Shown one piece after another: positions 35,071 through 44,356 of a DNA stretch of 64,000 nt. Under the pieces are notes generated by a model. It was not told where the DNA came from and did not search any database. It was given only the letters and a program-made list of their open reading frames with translations. Source of the DNA: Acidobacteriaceae bacterium. GTDB taxonomy: Bacteria; Acidobacteriota; Terriglobia; Terriglobales; Acidobacteriaceae. Each line of letters begins with the position of its first letter. Position 1 is the first letter of the stretch. The stretch is taken from positions 20,383-84,382 of the forward strand of contig PLTV01000391.1 in the NCBI GenBank assembly GCA_003164635.1, given 5' to 3'. The translations under genes and the position numbers were made by a program.

Positions 35071-37143
35071 TCAGTTCGCGGGGAAGTTGAACAGACCGAA
35101 GAGGTCGTCGAGAGCCGGAGAATTAACCGGAACGTATGGGTTCTGAGTTGAGGCGATAGGGTTGGGGAAGTTATCGCGGCTGCGGTTGGTAATGGTGGGA
35201 AGGCCCCAGTTGGCCTCAATGAATTTGTCGATCGACACGTGATCGGCATACTCGTGGGCAACGTGGCCTTGCTTTGCAAATGGAGATACCGCAATGAAGA
35301 CAATGCGGGTGCCGTCGCCGAAGAAGTCGAGCGGCTGCACGTAGCCGGAGTCGTAGTAGCCGCCGCCTTCATCTTCGGTGATGAATATTGCGGTACTCGC
35401 CCAGAGCGTTGGATTCTCCTGAACCGCCTCAACGATCTTCTTGCTGAAGGACTCGAACAGATCGAGTTTCGAAGAACTGGGATGCCCGTCAACCAGACCG
35501 CTCGGCTTTACGATGGAGACCGCTGGAAGGGTTCCACTTTGAATGTCACTGTACAGGTTGGCAGTGTCCTGTATGTGAGCATTGCGCACGGTTGCGTTGG
35601 CCATGATAGAGGTGTCGTACTGGAATGGATTGCAGATGGTGCAATACTCGTCAGTCTTCGCTCCGATGGCAGCGTAGTTGAGCTGGTAGGGATCGGGAAC
35701 ATAGTTATTCCACTGATCGCCGTAGTACTTCCAGGACACGTTGGCCTTGATTAGATCGTCGCCAATACTGGGCACGGAGGAAGGAGGAATGGTAAATGGT
35801 GTGTTGTCGACGTTGTTGTCGGTGTAAGCGTTGTTGCCATTGCCGAAGTAGCCGGGGTTGTAGTTGTTGAGCAGATAGAAGTGCCCCTTTTGGCAGCGAG
35901 AGTCGATGGGGTTCGGGAGGGAGCTGAGGTAATTAAGGATGGGAGCTACGCCAGGCTGCGTGGAATCCGCGCAGTTCGAATAGGAGCCTCCACCGTAAGC
36001 AGAGGATCCGAATGCGCCGCCGCCGTAACCGTCTTCCGCATACCAATTGTTCGTCTTCGGAGCCGGATTGGGATCTTCGACTTCATTCACAACGCCGGCG
36101 TTCTTGGTGCCCTTGTAGACTTCCACGTTTTCAGGAGGCATCTTCGCATTGCCCTTGCCGTCGCTGAACCAGATGGCATCGGCATGCCCGAACATGATGT
36201 GGTTTGCACCGGTGCCACCGTTGACAGACTGGTGGAAGTTGTCGCTGATGGCGTAGGTGTCGGCGAGTTGTTTGAAGTAGGGAGCATCGCCGTTCTGCAT
36301 GTTGTAAAAGCCCATCGAGGTTGAGCCTTCACCCGTTGTAACGGCCGTTGGAGAATACTCGGTGCTGAATTCCGAGGGCTGGGGCAAGCCGTTGGTACCC
36401 GCGCCCACGGTGGTTTCAACCCAGGGAAACAGGGCTGCATCGCAACCAGAAGGATTGTCTTCAGTGGAGCGATCGATGCTGCAGTCGAGTTGTTGCCACA
36501 TTTGATAGAAGCGGTGCACCGGGCTTGCCGCATACGAGTCATACGTAAAGGTCTTGCCGTTGGTGAGTTGGAAAGGACCGGCCGGCAGCGAGTCGACGTC
36601 GGTGATGCGAACGTCGGGCACATGACTCTTCTGCCCGGTTCCGCCCGAAACGAGATATTGATAGCCGTCTGCGGTCAGGCCGTTCTCAGACGCCTGGGCC
36701 AGACTAAGGCTGTCACTCGAAACATAGGAATCTGTCGGCCCACCGGTGAGCGGCGCGGGAAGATTGTTGGTCGGGAATGAACTTTTTTCTGGACTGAGCA
36801 GGAATGCATCGGGTTTCTTATCGGCGGCGGCGCTTTGTGCAGCCTTGGCCCAGTTCGCGCCCGGCTTTCCTTCGGCCGTGATAATTCCCTCGGAAAGCAA
36901 GTTTTGGACGTGCTCGGTTGATTTGGGCGGAACATACGTCGCGAACACGTGATCGAAGCTGCGGTTCTCACCGATAATCACGATGACATGCTTGATTGGT
37001 GTCGCCGTGTAGTTGTCGCGTGATGGGGTTTGCGCGGTTTCTGCAGCGAAGGCATTGCCAAGAACGAACTGGAACATCGCAATCGAGATCAGTCCATTCT
37101 TGACAGCCTTCAGCGCTTTGCGTGCGAAAAGCTTGAAACTCAT
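35071..37143 (-). CDS. Exported phosphoesterase (PF04185: phospholipase C / acid phosphatase family)
   Basis: 690 residues from ATG 37143, with GGAGG eight bases upstream. The signal peptide is cleaved near AFAAE. Family motifs are VIIGENRSFDHVFATY near residue 54-70 (the metal-binding ENRSFD motif), TGANHIMFGHADA around 310, and FITEDEGGGYYDSG near 590 with the EDEGG metal ligands. Members hydrolyse phosphate mono- or diesters, including phospholipids, in the periplasm or outside the cell. A 6-bp hairpin sits in the 5' leader. No PhoB-like repeat was found upstream. Confidence 0.9.
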   Translation of the reverse strand: MSFKLFARKALKAVKNGLISIAMFQFVLGNAFAAETAQTPSRDNYTATPIKHVIVIIGENRSFDHVFATYVPPKSTEHVQNLLSEGIITAEGKPGANWAKAAQSAAADKKPDAFLLSPEKSSFPTNNLPAPLTGGPTDSYVSSDSLSLAQASENGLTADGYQYLVSGGTGQKSHVPDVRITDVDSLPAGPFQLTNGKTFTYDSYAASPVHRFYQMWQQLDCSIDRSTEDNPSGCDAALFPWVETTVGAGTNGLPQPSEFSTEYSPTAVTTGEGSTSMGFYNMQNGDAPYFKQLADTYAISDNFHQSVNGGTGANHIMFGHADAIWFSDGKGNAKMPPENVEVYKGTKNAGVVNEVEDPNPAPKTNNWYAEDGYGGGAFGSSAYGGGSYSNCADSTQPGVAPILNYLSSLPNPIDSRCQKGHFYLLNNYNPGYFGNGNNAYTDNNVDNTPFTIPPSSVPSIGDDLIKANVSWKYYGDQWNNYVPDPYQLNYAAIGAKTDEYCTICNPFQYDTSIMANATVRNAHIQDTANLYSDIQSGTLPAVSIVKPSGLVDGHPSSSKLDLFESFSKKIVEAVQENPTLWASTAIFITEDEGGGYYDSGYVQPLDFFGDGTRIVFIAVSPFAKQGHVAHEYADHVSIDKFIEANWGLPTITNRSRDNFPNPIASTQNPYVPVNSPALDDLFGLFNFPAN

Positions 37144-37161
37144 CGAAGTCCTCCGGGGAAG

Positions 37162-37181
37162 GCCGAGTTGATTACCTCGGC
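37162..37181. promoter_or_regulatory. Inverted repeat in the phosphoesterase leader
   Basis: GCCGAG and CTCGGC form a perfect 6-bp inverted repeat with an 8-base spacer, 19 bp upstream of the phosphoesterase start. It could be an operator or an RNA hairpin in the 5' leader. Confidence 0.35.
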
Positions 37182-37287
37182 TGGAGGAACCATAGACGCA
37201 GAAAATGAATAGCACACGCAAGGGCTCTTAACAGGAGATGAATTCACTTTCAACGTACCAATGGGGCGCAATTTATTCGCTGGATTT

Positions 37288-39141
37288 TCATTGACGCGCA
37301 GTGAGATTGGAGCATCGTGATTCGGCTGTATTGTTTTCACAACTGCGCGCAACGTTCTGATCTGTTTTCGCGGACGGCGAGACTACCCGGATCGTACCCA
37401 TCATGCCCTTATCTTCATGTTCGAGAATGTGACAGTGATAGAGGAATGTTCCGATCGTTTTGGGGTCGCGAAAATCCATGCGCAGACGCACGCTGGGATA
37501 AGCAAGCGAATGACCATCGTAGTAGGGAACGTTCACCGTATCGCGAAGGAAATTTTCTTGAAGCGAACGGCCTTGATATTCGAGCAAAAGAAAATGAAGC
37601 TGATGGATATGAAAGTCGTGCAGTTCCCGGGAACGATTTTCAATGATCCAATCTTCAACAGTTCCCTGCTCTGTAACGATATTGGGCACGTCGGAAGTCA
37701 TTTCAAACATTTTGGGTTCCTGCCCGTCAACGGTCAGATAGAACTCAACTGCGCTTGTCGGATCGTTGGGATCATCGAGCTTTTCAGAAAAGTAAAGACG
37801 CCGCGTGCGAACGGGCTGCACATCGCCCAACCATGCCTTCTCCGCTGATGGCGTGGGACGCAAAGCGGGCTGAAGGCTTGAATGGGGTTGCGGCGCATCA
37901 CGCGGGACCTCGATTGTTGCCAGCATTCGGTTGGGATCGTTCTCTCCGCCGGGACCTGTATCGACACTGCGCGTCACGAGCAGCCCAGATTGACCTTCTG
38001 AGGGAGCAGTGACAATGAATTCGACGCGGGAGCCGGGTGGCACGCCAAGATGCGTCTGCCAATCCGCACCTGCGCTCTGTGTATCGATATGGTGCATGGG
38101 CACACCATCTATCGCTACCAGTCCCAGGGGCTGCGGTGCGTTCAGAATGAGCATTTGCAAGTTGAGATAGGTGATCGCGGAGGCGTTGAGCACGCGCCAC
38201 AACTGTCGCTCACCCGCGCGCAACTTGATAATTGCGGGAGGGTAGGCGGGATAGGGAACGGGAACAAAATTGATGGAGAGATCTTTCGCCGGTTTGCCGA
38301 ACCCGGTGCCCGTATTGGCAGCATCCCCGTCGCGATCGACAAGGAATTTTGGGATTACGGGCTCAGATTTCGCGGGCTGCGCGGCGGGATCCATCAGGTC
38401 CTGGTCGCGGATGATGAAAACGCGTTCGGGCAATCCCCCGAGGCTCGGCTCGGAGCGCTCAATTCCTTCGACGATCAATGCGCCAGAAGCTCCGCCGAGC
38501 AATTGCTGCTTGGCGAACCCGTGGATGTGTGGGTGATACCAATACAGACCGGGCGGTTCGTCCTGGGGAATTGTGAACCGGTATTCGAAGGGCGGATCGC
38601 CGGGCTGCACTGAGGTCGTGAGGACCTCGTCCTGATGACAGACCGGGGGAATGGTGAGCCCGTGAAAGTGAAGGTTTGTGGAGATTGCGGTCATTGCCCC
38701 ACTGGAGCACGCATGGCCATTCATTGGATGGATGTGGGGATGTATTGGAGTAGTCGCAGCTACGCCAAGGTTAGGCTCGGTGAGCTCGTTGTTCAGGTGA
38801 AGAACGATGAGATCGCCGGGGTGCACACGAAGGTTCGGGGATTGATGACCTGCGTCATCGGTATAGCAATAGCGGACAGAGCCATCGGGCCGTACCGAAT
38901 TCTGCACGGATAGCGTTGTCTCGAGAACTCCATTGACGCTGCGAAGGTCTGCAGGCTCCTCCACGAGACTGCCGGGGAGCGGACGCGGACAGACTGTGGT
39001 GACCGCCTGCACTGCGAGCGCGTTGAGACTGCAAGCCACCGTTGCGCAACCTAAACATGCAAGGCAGGCAAATTTCTGTATTCGTGAGCGGCTCAAGGGG
39101 AGAAAGACGAATGGGGAAGGATTAAGACTGCATAGTTTCAT
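37288..39141 (-). CDS. Multicopper oxidase
   Basis: 617 residues with an N-terminal signal sequence (hydrophobic stretch about 22-45). Three cupredoxin domains carry all the copper-binding blocks: NLHFHG (about 153-158), WYHPHIHG (about 196-203), HDFHIHQLHF (about 536) and FLYHCHILEHEDKGMM (about 577-592). Type 1, 2 and 3 coppers should therefore be complete, with Met as the axial type 1 ligand. The enzyme oxidises phenols or metal ions with O2 in the periplasm. It is divergent from the DODA-type dioxygenase, another aromatic-oxidation enzyme. Confidence 0.93.
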   Translation of the reverse strand: MKLCSLNPSPFVFLPLSRSRIQKFACLACLGCATVACSLNALAVQAVTTVCPRPLPGSLVEEPADLRSVNGVLETTLSVQNSVRPDGSVRYCYTDDAGHQSPNLRVHPGDLIVLHLNNELTEPNLGVAATTPIHPHIHPMNGHACSSGAMTAISTNLHFHGLTIPPVCHQDEVLTTSVQPGDPPFEYRFTIPQDEPPGLYWYHPHIHGFAKQQLLGGASGALIVEGIERSEPSLGGLPERVFIIRDQDLMDPAAQPAKSEPVIPKFLVDRDGDAANTGTGFGKPAKDLSINFVPVPYPAYPPAIIKLRAGERQLWRVLNASAITYLNLQMLILNAPQPLGLVAIDGVPMHHIDTQSAGADWQTHLGVPPGSRVEFIVTAPSEGQSGLLVTRSVDTGPGGENDPNRMLATIEVPRDAPQPHSSLQPALRPTPSAEKAWLGDVQPVRTRRLYFSEKLDDPNDPTSAVEFYLTVDGQEPKMFEMTSDVPNIVTEQGTVEDWIIENRSRELHDFHIHQLHFLLLEYQGRSLQENFLRDTVNVPYYDGHSLAYPSVRLRMDFRDPKTIGTFLYHCHILEHEDKGMMGTIRVVSPSAKTDQNVARSCENNTAESRCSNLTARQ

Positions 39142-39279
39142 ACCCTATAGTTTTCCTGACGAAGATGAACGGACGGTAAACAGCCGCATCGACTGGGATT
39201 CCAGCAGTGGAGGGGTTGGCTAAAATGGTTGAAGTCCCGCCGCGTATTTACGAAACCACGGACTGTGGAGAGGTTTGCG

Positions 39280-40062
39280 ATGACGGAGAGAATGCCAGCC
39301 GTGTTTTTCGGACACGGAAATCCAATGAATGCGCTGTTCACAAATCACTACACCGAAGCGTGGGCCGGCCTCGGCAACGCCATGCGACGCCCGAAAGCAA
39401 TTCTTTGCCTGTCTGCGCACTGGTACGTTCCGGGCGCGGCCATCACGGTGAGTACTGCGCCGCGAACGATTCACGACTTCGGCGGCTTCCCGCCCGAGCT
39501 TTATCACGTGCAGTATCCGGCGCCGGGAAGTCCCGAGCTTGCCTCGCGCGTGCAGAGCCTGCTTGCTCCGCTACCGGTAAGGAGAGACGAGCATTGGGGG
39601 CTCGATCACGGGACGTGGTCTGTGCTTTGCCATGCGTATCCCCATGCGGACGTGCCGGTGGTGCAACTTAGCATCGACGAGACACAGCCCGCGGCCTTTC
39701 ACTACGAAATCGGCCGACGCCTTGCTCCTCTGCGCGAGGAGGGCGTGTTGATTATCGGAAGCGGGAACCTGATCCATAACTTGCACGCATATGCGTGGGG
39801 ACAACATCGACCTGAGCCTTACGACTGGGCATTGCGATTTGAGGGTAGGGTGCGGGAATTGCTTCTGGCAGGCGAAAGCGCTCCGCTGGTGCAGTACGAT
39901 GAGAAGCTTGGACGTGAGGCATTGCTGGCGGTACCGACTCCCGATCACTACTTGCCTCTGCTTTATGTGCTGGGAACGCGCACTGCAGCCGATCAAATCA
40001 GCTTTCCTGTCGAAGGCATCGATGGCGGATCGATTTCGATGCTCACAGTGCTCCTGGACTGA
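39280..40062 (+). CDS. ygiD: Extradiol ring-cleavage dioxygenase of the DODA/LigB family
   Basis: 260 residues from ATG 39280, with GGAGAGG six bases upstream; the frame is open to 39229 but that extension has no ribosome-binding site. Motifs of the 4,5-DOPA dioxygenase family are clear: FFGHGNPMNA, AILCLSAHWYVPG, LDHGTWSVL, PVVQLSID, IIGSGNLIHNL and PTPDHYLPLLYV, including the His residues that bind the divalent metal. The protein is cytoplasmic and cleaves catechol-type rings; the natural substrate in bacteria is unsettled. It is divergent from the multicopper oxidase. Confidence 0.9.
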   Translation: MTERMPAVFFGHGNPMNALFTNHYTEAWAGLGNAMRRPKAILCLSAHWYVPGAAITVSTAPRTIHDFGGFPPELYHVQYPAPGSPELASRVQSLLAPLPVRRDEHWGLDHGTWSVLCHAYPHADVPVVQLSIDETQPAAFHYEIGRRLAPLREEGVLIIGSGNLIHNLHAYAWGQHRPEPYDWALRFEGRVRELLLAGESAPLVQYDEKLGREALLAVPTPDHYLPLLYVLGTRTAADQISFPVEGIDGGSISMLTVLLD

Positions 40063-40071
40063 TCTCGATTC

Positions 40072-40099
40072 TTGACACACCTATTCATCTAGGGATAGA
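40072..40099 (+). promoter_or_regulatory. Candidate sigma-70 promoter of the ADOP permease
   Basis: TTGACA at 40072-40077 is a perfect -35 box; GATAGA at 40094-40099 is a weak -10 at 16-bp spacing. The interval contains CTAT...ATAG symmetry (CTATTCATCTAGGGATAG), which resembles operators of PadR-type repressors found before such permeases. Confidence 0.4.
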
Positions 40100-40151
40100 G
40101 TTTCCTTACCAAGCCGTCTAGGGGTTTAGCCGCGGGTGGTCGAGGTGGCCT

Positions 40152-42809
40152 GTGCCGATTTTTCGCCGACTCAAGAATCTGTTCCTGCGTGCGCGTGTCG
40201 ATAAGGAAATCGACTCTGAGCTGCGCGCGCATCTGGCCATGCGGATCGATGACTATCGGGCTGCCGGCATGACGGTGGAAGAAGCGCGGCGCAATGCGCT
40301 CGTCCGCTTTGGAAATCCTACGGCAATCAAAGAACGCACAACGGCCGCTGACGCCGCATTGACGCTGGATAGTGTGGGCCGCGATGTTCGCTACGCACTG
40401 AGGCAACTTCGCAAAGCGCCGAGTTTCACGTTTGTGGCGCTGCTGACGCTGGCCCTGGGCATTGGAGCAACGACGGCGCTTTTTAGCGTGGTCGATGCAG
40501 TGATTCTGAAGCCGCTTCCCTTTCCAACCGCGGCGCGTTTAGTTATGCTTGAGTCGTTGATTCTTTCCAGCCATCGTGGCGGCGGCGCCTCGTATCTTGA
40601 TTTTCTCGACTGGCGCACGCGGAATCATTCGTTTGAGGGGATGGCGGCATTCCGCACCGGCGATTACACGCTGATCGGCGGGCACGACCCCGAACATCTG
40701 CAGGGAGCGGGTGTATCGGCGCAGTTGTTTTCGTTGCTGGGGGTGACACCCGCGTTGGGACGCAATTTTATTTCGCAGGAAGATGAGTTAGCGGCGGCGG
40801 GCGGAACGAATGCGGTGATCCTGAGTTATGGCCTCTGGCAACGCGACTTCGGCGGGGACACATCCATCCTGGGCCGCGTTCTTCAACTCGGCGATCAACG
40901 CTGCACAGTGGTGGGCGTGATGCCGAAGAAGTTCCAGTTTCCCATACAGGCTGAACCCATTGAGTTATGGACGACATTGGCCATGGATACGAAAGGTGGC
41001 GCCAACGCGCTGACCGCGCAGCGTGGCGCGCACTATCTGGATGTAGTCGCTCTGCTGAAGCCGAAGATCTCGCTTCAACAAGCCGAAGGGGAGATGGTTG
41101 CGATTGTCAGCCAGCTCAACAAGGAACATCCGGAGAATAAGCCGCGTACTGCGCAGCTCGTTCCAGAACTACAAATGCTCACCGGCGATCTGCGAACTCC
41201 GATGTTTGTTCTGTTGGGGGCGGTCTGCTGCGTGCTATTTATTGTGTGCGCCAACATTGCGAACCTGCTCCTGGTGCGCGCGACGGGCCGACACCAGGAG
41301 ATTGCGCTACGCATTGCCCTGGGCGCGAGCCGCGGGCGGGTGGCGGGCCAGCTCTTGGCGGAGAGTCTTGTGCTGAGCCTGCTTGGAGGCGGTTTCGGCC
41401 TTCTGCTGGCAGTCCTCTCGCTGCGGTCTCTTGTCGGGATTATGCCCCCCGACATTCCGCGGATGGAGTCGATTGGGCTTGATGCACCTCTTCTCGGCTT
41501 TGCGTTCCTGGTTTCGCTGGTGGCAGGCATCCTCTTTGGTCTCGCGCCAGCAATGCAGGCGTCAAAAGTCAACCTGACGGAATCGCTGAAGAAGACAGGG
41601 CGCGGGGGAGGTAGTGCTGACAAAGGAAGGTTGCGCGCGGCGCTTGTTGTGAGCGAGGTTGCTATGGCTGTGGTTTTGCTTCTGGGCGCTTCTCTGCTGT
41701 TGCAAAGCTTTCTGCATCTCACGCGCGTCGATCCTGGATTTGATCCGCATCATGTTTTGACTTTTCAGCTGGACTCGCCGGCAGGCATGGACAGCAAACA
41801 AATCCCTGAATTCTTCAAGGAAGCTGTCGAACGGATGCGCACAATCCCCGGAGTGCTTTCAGCCAGTGCTTCTGCCTATCTGCCGCTCACCGGAGATCAC
41901 ATTCGTACGAGCGTGGAAATTGGGGGCCAGCCGCTCGCGTTGGGCTCCCGGCCAATGGCGGACCTGAATATTGTGTCGCCTGGATTCTTCAGGACATCTG
42001 GAACGGCGTTGATGAATGGCCGAGATTTTTCTTCGCAGGACGATCTGAAATCGATACCGGTCGCGGTCGTGAATCGGGCATTCGTGCGCCAGTTCTTTCC
42101 CAACGAGAACCCGATCGGAAAGCAGGTTCGCCCAGGCATCGGGAATGGATACGGGCCCGGCGAGCCGCCCATGCGTGACATTATCGGCGTGGTGAACGAC
42201 GCAAAGCAGGACGGTCCTTCTGCGGACCCTACGGCAGAGGTCTATGTACCAATAAGTCAATGCTTTTACGACACCATGTCGATCTTAATGCGCACCGAGA
42301 ACGAACCTGCCGGAGTGGTGAAAGCAGCGCGGGCGCAAGTAGACTCCCTCGACAAGAATCTGCCCATTTATCACGTGAAGACGCTCGATCAATATTTTGC
42401 CGATTCGCTGGCTTCGCCGCGCTTCAACTCGTTCCTACTGGTGAGCTTTGCGGCATTGGCTTTGCTTCTCGCGCTTCTTGGAGTTTACGGCGTGGTCTCG
42501 TATGCGGTAGCTCAACGCACACGTGAAATCGGCATTCGCATCGCGTTAGGAGCGACCAGCGCGAATGTGATTCGATCGACGTTATCGCAGGGCGTGCTGC
42601 TGGCGCTTATGGGTGTGGCGCTGGGTGTCGCCGGCGCTTTCGGGCTTGTTCACTTGATTTCCACCATGCTTTTCGGGGTGCGCGCAACCGATCCAGTGAC
42701 GTTTGCTTTGGCACCGCTCGCGCTGCTAGGCGTTGCCGTCATGGCGAGTTACATTCCGGCACGGAGAGCGGCGAAAGTGAATCCGACCGTAGCGTTACGA
42801 AACGACTGA
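40152..42809 (+). CDS. ADOP-family ABC transporter permease (MacB/FtsX-like, duplicated)
   Basis: 885 residues from GTG 40152. A cytoplasmic N-terminal segment typical of the acidobacterial duplicated orphan permeases (RRLKNLFLRARVDKEIDSEL ... VRFGNPTAIKE) is followed by two copies of the MacB periplasmic core plus FtsX permease unit. Helices lie near 93-115, 355-450 and, for the second copy, 500-520 and 755-880, ending YIPARRAAKVNPTVALRND. No ATPase gene is adjacent, which is normal for this family. Its substrate is unknown; export of small molecules or envelope lipoprotein work are suggested by homology to MacB. It is a good lineage marker for Acidobacteriota. Confidence 0.93.
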   Translation: MPIFRRLKNLFLRARVDKEIDSELRAHLAMRIDDYRAAGMTVEEARRNALVRFGNPTAIKERTTAADAALTLDSVGRDVRYALRQLRKAPSFTFVALLTLALGIGATTALFSVVDAVILKPLPFPTAARLVMLESLILSSHRGGGASYLDFLDWRTRNHSFEGMAAFRTGDYTLIGGHDPEHLQGAGVSAQLFSLLGVTPALGRNFISQEDELAAAGGTNAVILSYGLWQRDFGGDTSILGRVLQLGDQRCTVVGVMPKKFQFPIQAEPIELWTTLAMDTKGGANALTAQRGAHYLDVVALLKPKISLQQAEGEMVAIVSQLNKEHPENKPRTAQLVPELQMLTGDLRTPMFVLLGAVCCVLFIVCANIANLLLVRATGRHQEIALRIALGASRGRVAGQLLAESLVLSLLGGGFGLLLAVLSLRSLVGIMPPDIPRMESIGLDAPLLGFAFLVSLVAGILFGLAPAMQASKVNLTESLKKTGRGGGSADKGRLRAALVVSEVAMAVVLLLGASLLLQSFLHLTRVDPGFDPHHVLTFQLDSPAGMDSKQIPEFFKEAVERMRTIPGVLSASASAYLPLTGDHIRTSVEIGGQPLALGSRPMADLNIVSPGFFRTSGTALMNGRDFSSQDDLKSIPVAVVNRAFVRQFFPNENPIGKQVRPGIGNGYGPGEPPMRDIIGVVNDAKQDGPSADPTAEVYVPISQCFYDTMSILMRTENEPAGVVKAARAQVDSLDKNLPIYHVKTLDQYFADSLASPRFNSFLLVSFAALALLLALLGVYGVVSYAVAQRTREIGIRIALGATSANVIRSTLSQGVLLALMGVALGVAGAFGLVHLISTMLFGVRATDPVTFALAPLALLGVAVMASYIPARRAAKVNPTVALRND

Positions 42810-42907
42810 GACGAGTAGCGGCGTTTCAGCTGCGTAAACGGTTCTTCTTCTGAATGCAGAGTGGTACATTCAGTTTGGATGGAATCCCGCGAGCGGAGGC
42901 GTTACAC

Positions 42908-44260
42908 ATGCGTGGTAGGTTTCTCGTTCTCATTTTCTCTTCGTGGACGCTTTTATCGCTTCAGGCACGCGCACAATCGGCGGCAGAACTGGGCGATCTC
43001 AGAGGACTCGCACCAGTGACGGTTCTCTTGACCTCGCCGGAAGGCAAAGCTGCGCTCGACGCGAACCTCAAGGTGACAGGCGGCATCCAAACGGGCACCA
43101 TCCACCAATCCACACTTTTGCCGTTTCCCGAGGAGCAAGAGCTGGCTTTACAAGACGCAACCATCACGGGCGCCAATCTTGCAGATCTTGCCGATGGCCT
43201 GGGAACGACGCTGGGAGCGGCCTATCTTGCGCGTGCACATTGCAGCGACGCGAAGCACTGCACCGAAATCTCCAAGGCAGTCGCAGAGATAATCGCGTAC
43301 GCGACGACGACTTCGGGTTCTCATTCGAATGCGGGAAAATATCTCTTCGCAAATGAGACCAAGGACGGGACTGCGCCGGTCTCGGATGCGGCAGCGGAGA
43401 TTTTGAGCGAGATGCAGGGGCAAACGGATGTGTTCGGCAAGGCCTATAACCTGCCCGCCGGAAGCCCTGGAGCGGACAAGTTCGGAGATTCTCGACCGTT
43501 TCAAACAGAGCCGACAGTTACTCGCTTTGAAGGGACGGACTACTTCAATGTCCGCACGGACAATACCGCATACAATCGCGGTCCGATGATGAACCTGGTT
43601 GATAGTCCCAGTTACCCCAGCGGCCACACGACGTATGGCTATACGGGTGCTTTGCTTCTGGCGCTGATGGTGCCTGAACGTTACCAGCAAATGATTGCGC
43701 GCGGAGCTGAATACGGAAATGATCGGATCATAGTGGGCGCCCATTATGCGATGGACGTGCTCGGCGGGCGCGCGCTGGCAATGCACGACGTAGCTCATCT
43801 TCTTGCCAACGATCCTGAGTATGCGGGACAGACGGTCAGAGGTGTCTCGACCATCAGGGACTTTCGGGCAGCCCTCGCGGCGGCTCGCACTGAGCTGACA
43901 GCGGCGTTACAGGCCGGATGCGGTAAGAAAATCAGCGAATGCGCGCGGGAAGATATCGGCCGATTCAGCAATGCGGCGGCAAATGCGGATTTCTATGGAG
44001 AAACGCAGACCTACAATCTTGGAGTCGTCTACGCGCAACAAGAGAACTCCGTGGAAGATGTCGGCAAGCTTGCTCATGAAGCGGGCTATCTTTTAACCTT
44101 CGCGTTTCCTTCTTTGACGTTGGAGCAAGCCGACCGGATTTTGACAGAGACAGAAGGACCGGGGGGCGGATTCCTGGACACCGGGTCGGAGTTCGGCGTT
44201 TATTCGCGGCTCAATTTGTACGCAGCGGCAGAGCGTGCGAAGGCGCTGGAGACACGGTAA
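42908..44260 (+). CDS. Exported PAP2/class A acid phosphatase
   Basis: 450 residues from ATG 42908, eight bases after GGAGG. A signal peptide ends near ARAQ. The phosphatase signature is present in order: KFGDSRPF (KxxxxRP-like, about residue 192), SPSYPSGHTTYGYTGALL (about 232-250) and GNDRIIVGAHYAMDVLGGR (about 272-290), which supply the Lys/Arg, Ser-Gly-His and Arg-His-Asp residues of the vanadium-haloperoxidase-type active site. It resembles PhoN-type non-specific acid phosphatases but is longer, with a C-terminal extension of about 140 residues. It could supply phosphate from organic esters outside the cell. Confidence 0.9.
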   Translation: MRGRFLVLIFSSWTLLSLQARAQSAAELGDLRGLAPVTVLLTSPEGKAALDANLKVTGGIQTGTIHQSTLLPFPEEQELALQDATITGANLADLADGLGTTLGAAYLARAHCSDAKHCTEISKAVAEIIAYATTTSGSHSNAGKYLFANETKDGTAPVSDAAAEILSEMQGQTDVFGKAYNLPAGSPGADKFGDSRPFQTEPTVTRFEGTDYFNVRTDNTAYNRGPMMNLVDSPSYPSGHTTYGYTGALLLALMVPERYQQMIARGAEYGNDRIIVGAHYAMDVLGGRALAMHDVAHLLANDPEYAGQTVRGVSTIRDFRAALAAARTELTAALQAGCGKKISECAREDIGRFSNAAANADFYGETQTYNLGVVYAQQENSVEDVGKLAHEAGYLLTFAFPSLTLEQADRILTETEGPGGGFLDTGSEFGVYSRLNLYAAAERAKALETR

Positions 44261-44356
44261 GCGCTCCGACTCCGGGCACGCCATCGTTTCGTCGAAACTG
44301 CGACATCATGAAAAGTGGTGATGGAAGACGACACAGCAATCGATTCCCGGAAGGTC

